Source of the DNA: Haematobia irritans
Taxonomy: Eukaryota; Arthropoda; Insecta; Diptera; Muscidae
Direction of reading: 5' to 3'
Length of the DNA: 64,000 bases
Assembly (NCBI RefSeq): GCF_050003625.1
Contig: NC_134401.1
Location: 65,317,242 to 65,381,241, forward strand
Within the stretch, counting starts at the first letter, position 1; the number at the start of each line of letters is the position of its first letter. Position numbers and translations under genes: made by a program. Below the pieces are notes generated by a model that did not search any database, was not told where the DNA came from, and was given only the letters and a program-made list of their open reading frames with translations. This document shows, piece after piece, positions 59,601-64,000 of the stretch.

Positions 59601-59690
59601 GTTTTTCAGCGGTGGATTATTCCACCTCAGTAATGTTGGTGACATTTCTGAGTATTTCAAAGCTTTTCTAAGCGGTTTCACGTCAATAGG
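59601..59690 (+). repeat. SINE-like repeat, copy 3, 5' part
   Basis: It matches the first 90 bp of the 53-kb copy (TTTTTCAGCGGTGGATTATT, TGACATTTCTGAGTATTTC) and then stops near an A run. Confidence 0.68.
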
Positions 59691-59707
59691 GTTTCAAGCA
59701 AAATTCC

Positions 59708-60860
<1,153 letters not shown>

Positions 60861-61379
60861 CACCCAAAAAAAGTGAACCCACCGTGGAAGAAAATGTAGG
60901 TTTATTTTAGAAAATTTTAACGAAAATAGTTTTCTAGTTGCAACATGTTACAAATAAGTTAATACTTTTTGTCACATTGAAGAAAAATTATTATAAATAA
61001 TTAATTTTTTTCTGTAATTATATATAACATATGTTGAAAGAAAAAATTGGATTTAAAAATTGTTAAAATGTCTTTAGCGCTGTACGAAGTTCAAGACGGT
61101 TACAATTTTAGTAAAATTTATTCATTTGAGAGACTTATGAACTCAATTTTAGCTAACTTCTGCCATTTTAGGAAAATATGAACTATTTAATTTTTTAGTA
61201 AAATTGTGTACTATATTTGTATACAACTTTTTTTCTTATTTTTAGTTCACGTCATTCAAGTTAGCAAAAAATTATTCAAATAAGGCACATTTACTTATAT
61301 TGTACAAAATTTAACTAAAATCAACTAATATAAACTAAAATAAAGTTTAGTTGGCATTAGATCCCCTTTTTTCTGGGTG
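60861..61379. mobile_element. B/D-related CAC/GTG element (519 bp)
   Basis: It starts CACCCAAAAAAAGTGAACCC and ends CCCCTTTTTTCTGGGTG. It contains AAAATGTCTTTAGCGCTGTA followed by CGAAGTTCAAG, a module also found in families B and D. The TA flanks have decayed to CA. Confidence 0.7.
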
Positions 61380-61723
61380 CATCAAAAGAATTTTTTACGA
61401 AGTGACAACTAAGCGCATATCTGGAAGATCACTCTCGGATGTACATTAAATGTAATGACTTGAGACGAACTTCCAAACTTCTTTGCTGGTTAAATATACG
61501 TAGGATCATAATAATTAAATGGAGATATGAAATGTTCTGATGAATATCTCGTCTGTCTTATTAACCTTAACGTGTCCGAATATCGAATTCATGATACGGA
61601 AACTTCATCAATATCATTCGATTCATATTTTCACAGCCAACTAGTCCCATTAATATCCTGTAGCGCGGGACAGATTTGTACTATACAATAGTTGGATTAT
61701 TCAATAAAATAAATTATGAAAAA
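61380..61723. other. No gene recognised
   Basis: Short AT-rich spacer before element Q1, with no motif found. Confidence 0.5.
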
Positions 61724-63234
61724 ACAAGTAAGGAAAGTCTAAAGTCGGGCGGGACCGACTATATTATACCCTGCACCACTTTGTAGATCTAAATTTTCGA
61801 TACCATATCACATCCGTCAAATGTGTTGGGTGCTATATAAAGGTTCGCCCCAAATACATACATTTAAATATCACTTGATTTGGACAGAATTTGATAGACT
61901 TTTACAAAATCTATAGACTCAAAATTTAAGTTGGCTAATGCACTAGGGTGGAACACAATTTTAGTAAAAAAAATATGGGAAACATTTAAATCTGAAGCAA
62001 TTTTAAGGAAACTTCGCAAAAGTTTATTTATGATTTATCGCTCGATATATATGTATTACAAATTTAGGAAAATTAGAGTGAGTTTTACAACTTTTCGACT
62101 AAGCAGTGGCGATTTTACAAGGAAAATGTTGGTATTTTGACCATTTTTGTCGAAATCAGAAAAACATATATATGGGAGCTATATCTAAATCTTAACCGAT
62201 TTCAACCAAATTTGGCACGCATAGCTAGAATGCTAAATCTACTCCCTGTGCAAAATTTCAACCAAATTGGGCCAAAACTCAGGCTTCTGGGCCATATAAG
62301 TCCATATCGGGCGAAAAATATATATGGAAGCTATATCTACATCTGAACCGATTTCAATCAAATTTGGCACATATGACTATACTACTAATTGTGCTCCTTG
62401 CGCAAAATTTCAAGCTAATCGAGATAAAACTCTTTCTTCTGGGTCCATATAAGTGCATATCGGGCGAAAGCTATATATGGGAGCTATATCTAAATCTGAA
62501 TCGATTTCAACCAAATTTGACACACATAGCTACAATGCTAAATCTACTCCTTGTGCAAAATTTCAACTAAATCGGAGCAAAAAATTGGCCTCTGTGGTCA
62601 TATGAGTGTAAATCGGTCGAAAGCTATATATGGGAGCTATATATAAATCTAAACCGATTTCAATGAAATTTAGCACGCATAGCTAGAATGCTAAATCTAC
62701 TCCCTGTGCAAAATTTCAACCAAATGGGGTCAAAACTTTAGCTTGTAGGACCATATTAGTCCATATCGGGCGAAAGATATATATGGGAGCTATATCTAAA
62801 TCTGAACCGATTTCAATAAAATTTGGCACACTTGACTATAGTACTAATTGTTCTTCTTGTGCAAAATTTTAAGCAAATTAGGGCAAAACTCTGGCTTCTG
62901 GGGCCATATAAGTCCATATCGGGCGAAATATATATATGGGAGCTATATCTAAATCTGAACCGATTTCTTCCAAAATCAATAGGGATCTATTCTGAGCCAA
63001 AACACATACTTGTGCCAAATTTGAAGTCGATTGGACTAAAACTGCGACCTAGACTTTGATTACAAAAATGTGTTCACGGACAGACGGACAGACGGACATC
63101 GCTATATCGACTCAGGAACCCACCCTGAGCATTTTTGCCAAAGACACCATGTGTCTATCTCGTCTCCTTCTGGGTGTTGCAAACATATGCACTAACTTAT
63201 AATACCCTGTTCCACAGTGTGGAGCAGGGTATAA
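61724..63234 (+). mobile_element. Helentron/mini-me-like element, family Q, copy Q1
   Basis: One end is ACAAGTAAGGAAAGTCTAA, then a hairpin AGTCGG-GCGGGA-CCGACT (61743-61760) and TATACCCTGCACC. The other is an imperfect palindrome ACCCTGTTCCACAGTGTGGA plus GCAGGGT (63204-63230) and ATAAA. It has a GACR tract at 63078-63098 and a 153-bp array in the middle. Common dipteran repeat type; no protein encoded. Confidence 0.75.
62161..62960 (+). repeat. Tandem array in Q1 with a period of about 153 bp
   Basis: TATGGGAGCT-type words occur at 62171, 62333, 62476, 62629, 62782 and 62935, so steps are 162, 143, 153, 153 and 153. Each unit has GATTTCAACCAAATTTGGCA and CTGTGCAAAATTTCAA. The unit is related to the family R unit. 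Confidence 0.88.
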
Positions 63235-63484
63235 ATACATATACGTTTTGGCCCGATCTCAGTGCATTCACATGTACTCTATATTTTATTTGATGATTGT
63301 AAATAATTGCATTTTTTGAAGCTATTGAGTTACGCACATCTCAGTTACAATTACATGAGAAACAAACCACAATTTAAATGTACCATTCCTGCATTATGTA
63401 AAAGATATTCAACGTTGTGCTGACGATTGGGTTGTCTGACGTTGCAAAAGATAAATGGTGCCTTCAATGATGTAATTTCTTCAT
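63235..63484. other. Spacer between head-to-head Q1 and Q2
   Basis: Unique AT-rich DNA with no gene or repeat recognised. Confidence 0.5.
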
Positions 63485-64000
63485 TATACCCTGCGCCACA
63501 CTGTGTAACAGGGTATTATAAGTTAGTGCATATGTTTGCAACACCCAGAAGGAGACGAGATAGACACATGGTGTCTTTGGCAAAAATGGTCAGGGTGGGC
63601 TCCTGAGTCGATATAGCCATGTCCGTCTGTCCGTGAACACATTTTTGTAATCAAAGTCTGGGTCGCAGTTTTAGTCCAATCGACTTCAAATTTGGCACAA
63701 GTATGTGTTTTGGCTCAGAATAGATCCCTATTGATTTTGGAAGAAATCGGTTCAGATTTAGATATAGCTCCCGTATATATCTTTCGCCCGATATGCACTA
63801 ATACGGTCCCAGAAGCCAGAGTTTTACCCCAATTTGGTTGAAATTTTGCACAGGGAGTAGAATTAGCAGTGTAGTCAAGTGTGCCAAATTTTATTGAAAT
63901 CGATTCAGATTTAGATATATCTCCCATATATAGCTTTCGCCCGATTTACACTCATATGACCACAGAGGCCATTTTTTTTTGCTCCGATTTAGTTGAAAAT
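63485..64000 (-). mobile_element. Family Q element, copy Q2, cut by the window edge
   Basis: It begins ATACCCTGCGCCACACTGTG and continues as the reverse of Q1 (GACGAGATAGACACATGGTG, GTCCGTCTGTCCGTG at 63620, then the 153-bp units). It runs off the end of the window. Confidence 0.8.

Overview
The window is AT-rich, intron- or intergenic-like DNA from a fly, most likely a muscid. I found no complete protein-coding host gene. The best clue to the organism is three broken copies of a mariner whose terminal inverted repeats (TIRs) and transposase look nearly the same as Himar1, the element known from the horn fly Haematobia irritans. Other DD34D, DD37E and DD41D elements, hAT elements, GTCY-bearing 'mini-me'-type dipteran repeats and long (TA)n tracts also fit a large muscid genome such as Haematobia or Stomoxys. 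Mariners move between species, so the species call is inference.

Layout. 0-9 kb: two copies of one mariner family, a foldback element (2.5-3.3 kb), a CAC/GTG miniature element (3.7-4.3 kb), a 1.4 kb element with a 10-bp target duplication (6.0-7.5 kb) and a 397-bp hAT element with perfect ends. 9-13 kb: two more hAT elements with 8-bp target duplications and an element carrying a divergent pair of tRNA-like modules. 13-16 kb: a family-D element interrupted by a family-B element. 16-19 kb: mostly unique sequence plus a 329-bp relic of a mauritiana-type mariner. 19-28 kb: family-L elements rich in ATATGTTTGG, a DD37E element interrupted by a retrotransposon 3' end, and an inverted-repeat element. 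28-30 kb: a Helentron/mini-me-like element with a 29-bp and a 153-bp tandem array. 30-36 kb: an L element invaded by two D copies 5 bp apart, then a Himar1 relic, a (TA)n tract and a DD41D element. 37-45 kb: an L element holding two (TA)n-centred palindromes and a Himar1 copy, then a D element with an inverted D copy inside it. 46.6-47.5 kb: the best candidate for a host first exon on the + strand. 49-52 kb: another Helentron-like element with a Tc1 relic, a mariner and a B element inside it. 54-57.6 kb: a Himar1 copy split by a Helentron-like element. 57.6-58.4 kb: unique sequence with a weaker first-exon candidate. 61.7-64 kb: two head-to-head Helentron-like elements.

Every transposase reading frame seen is broken, so nothing here looks autonomous. 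The main interest is in structure. First, families D and B are shown to insert at TA by comparing filled and empty sites, and families L, N, P and X share the same CAC...GTG ends with TA flanks. Second, the N and L elements carry two divergent tRNA-like Pol III promoter modules. Third, two Helentron-like families share an exact 153-bp tandem period, and three such families keep terminal hairpins whose stems pair although their sequences differ. The nesting order gives a relative insertion history for much of the window.
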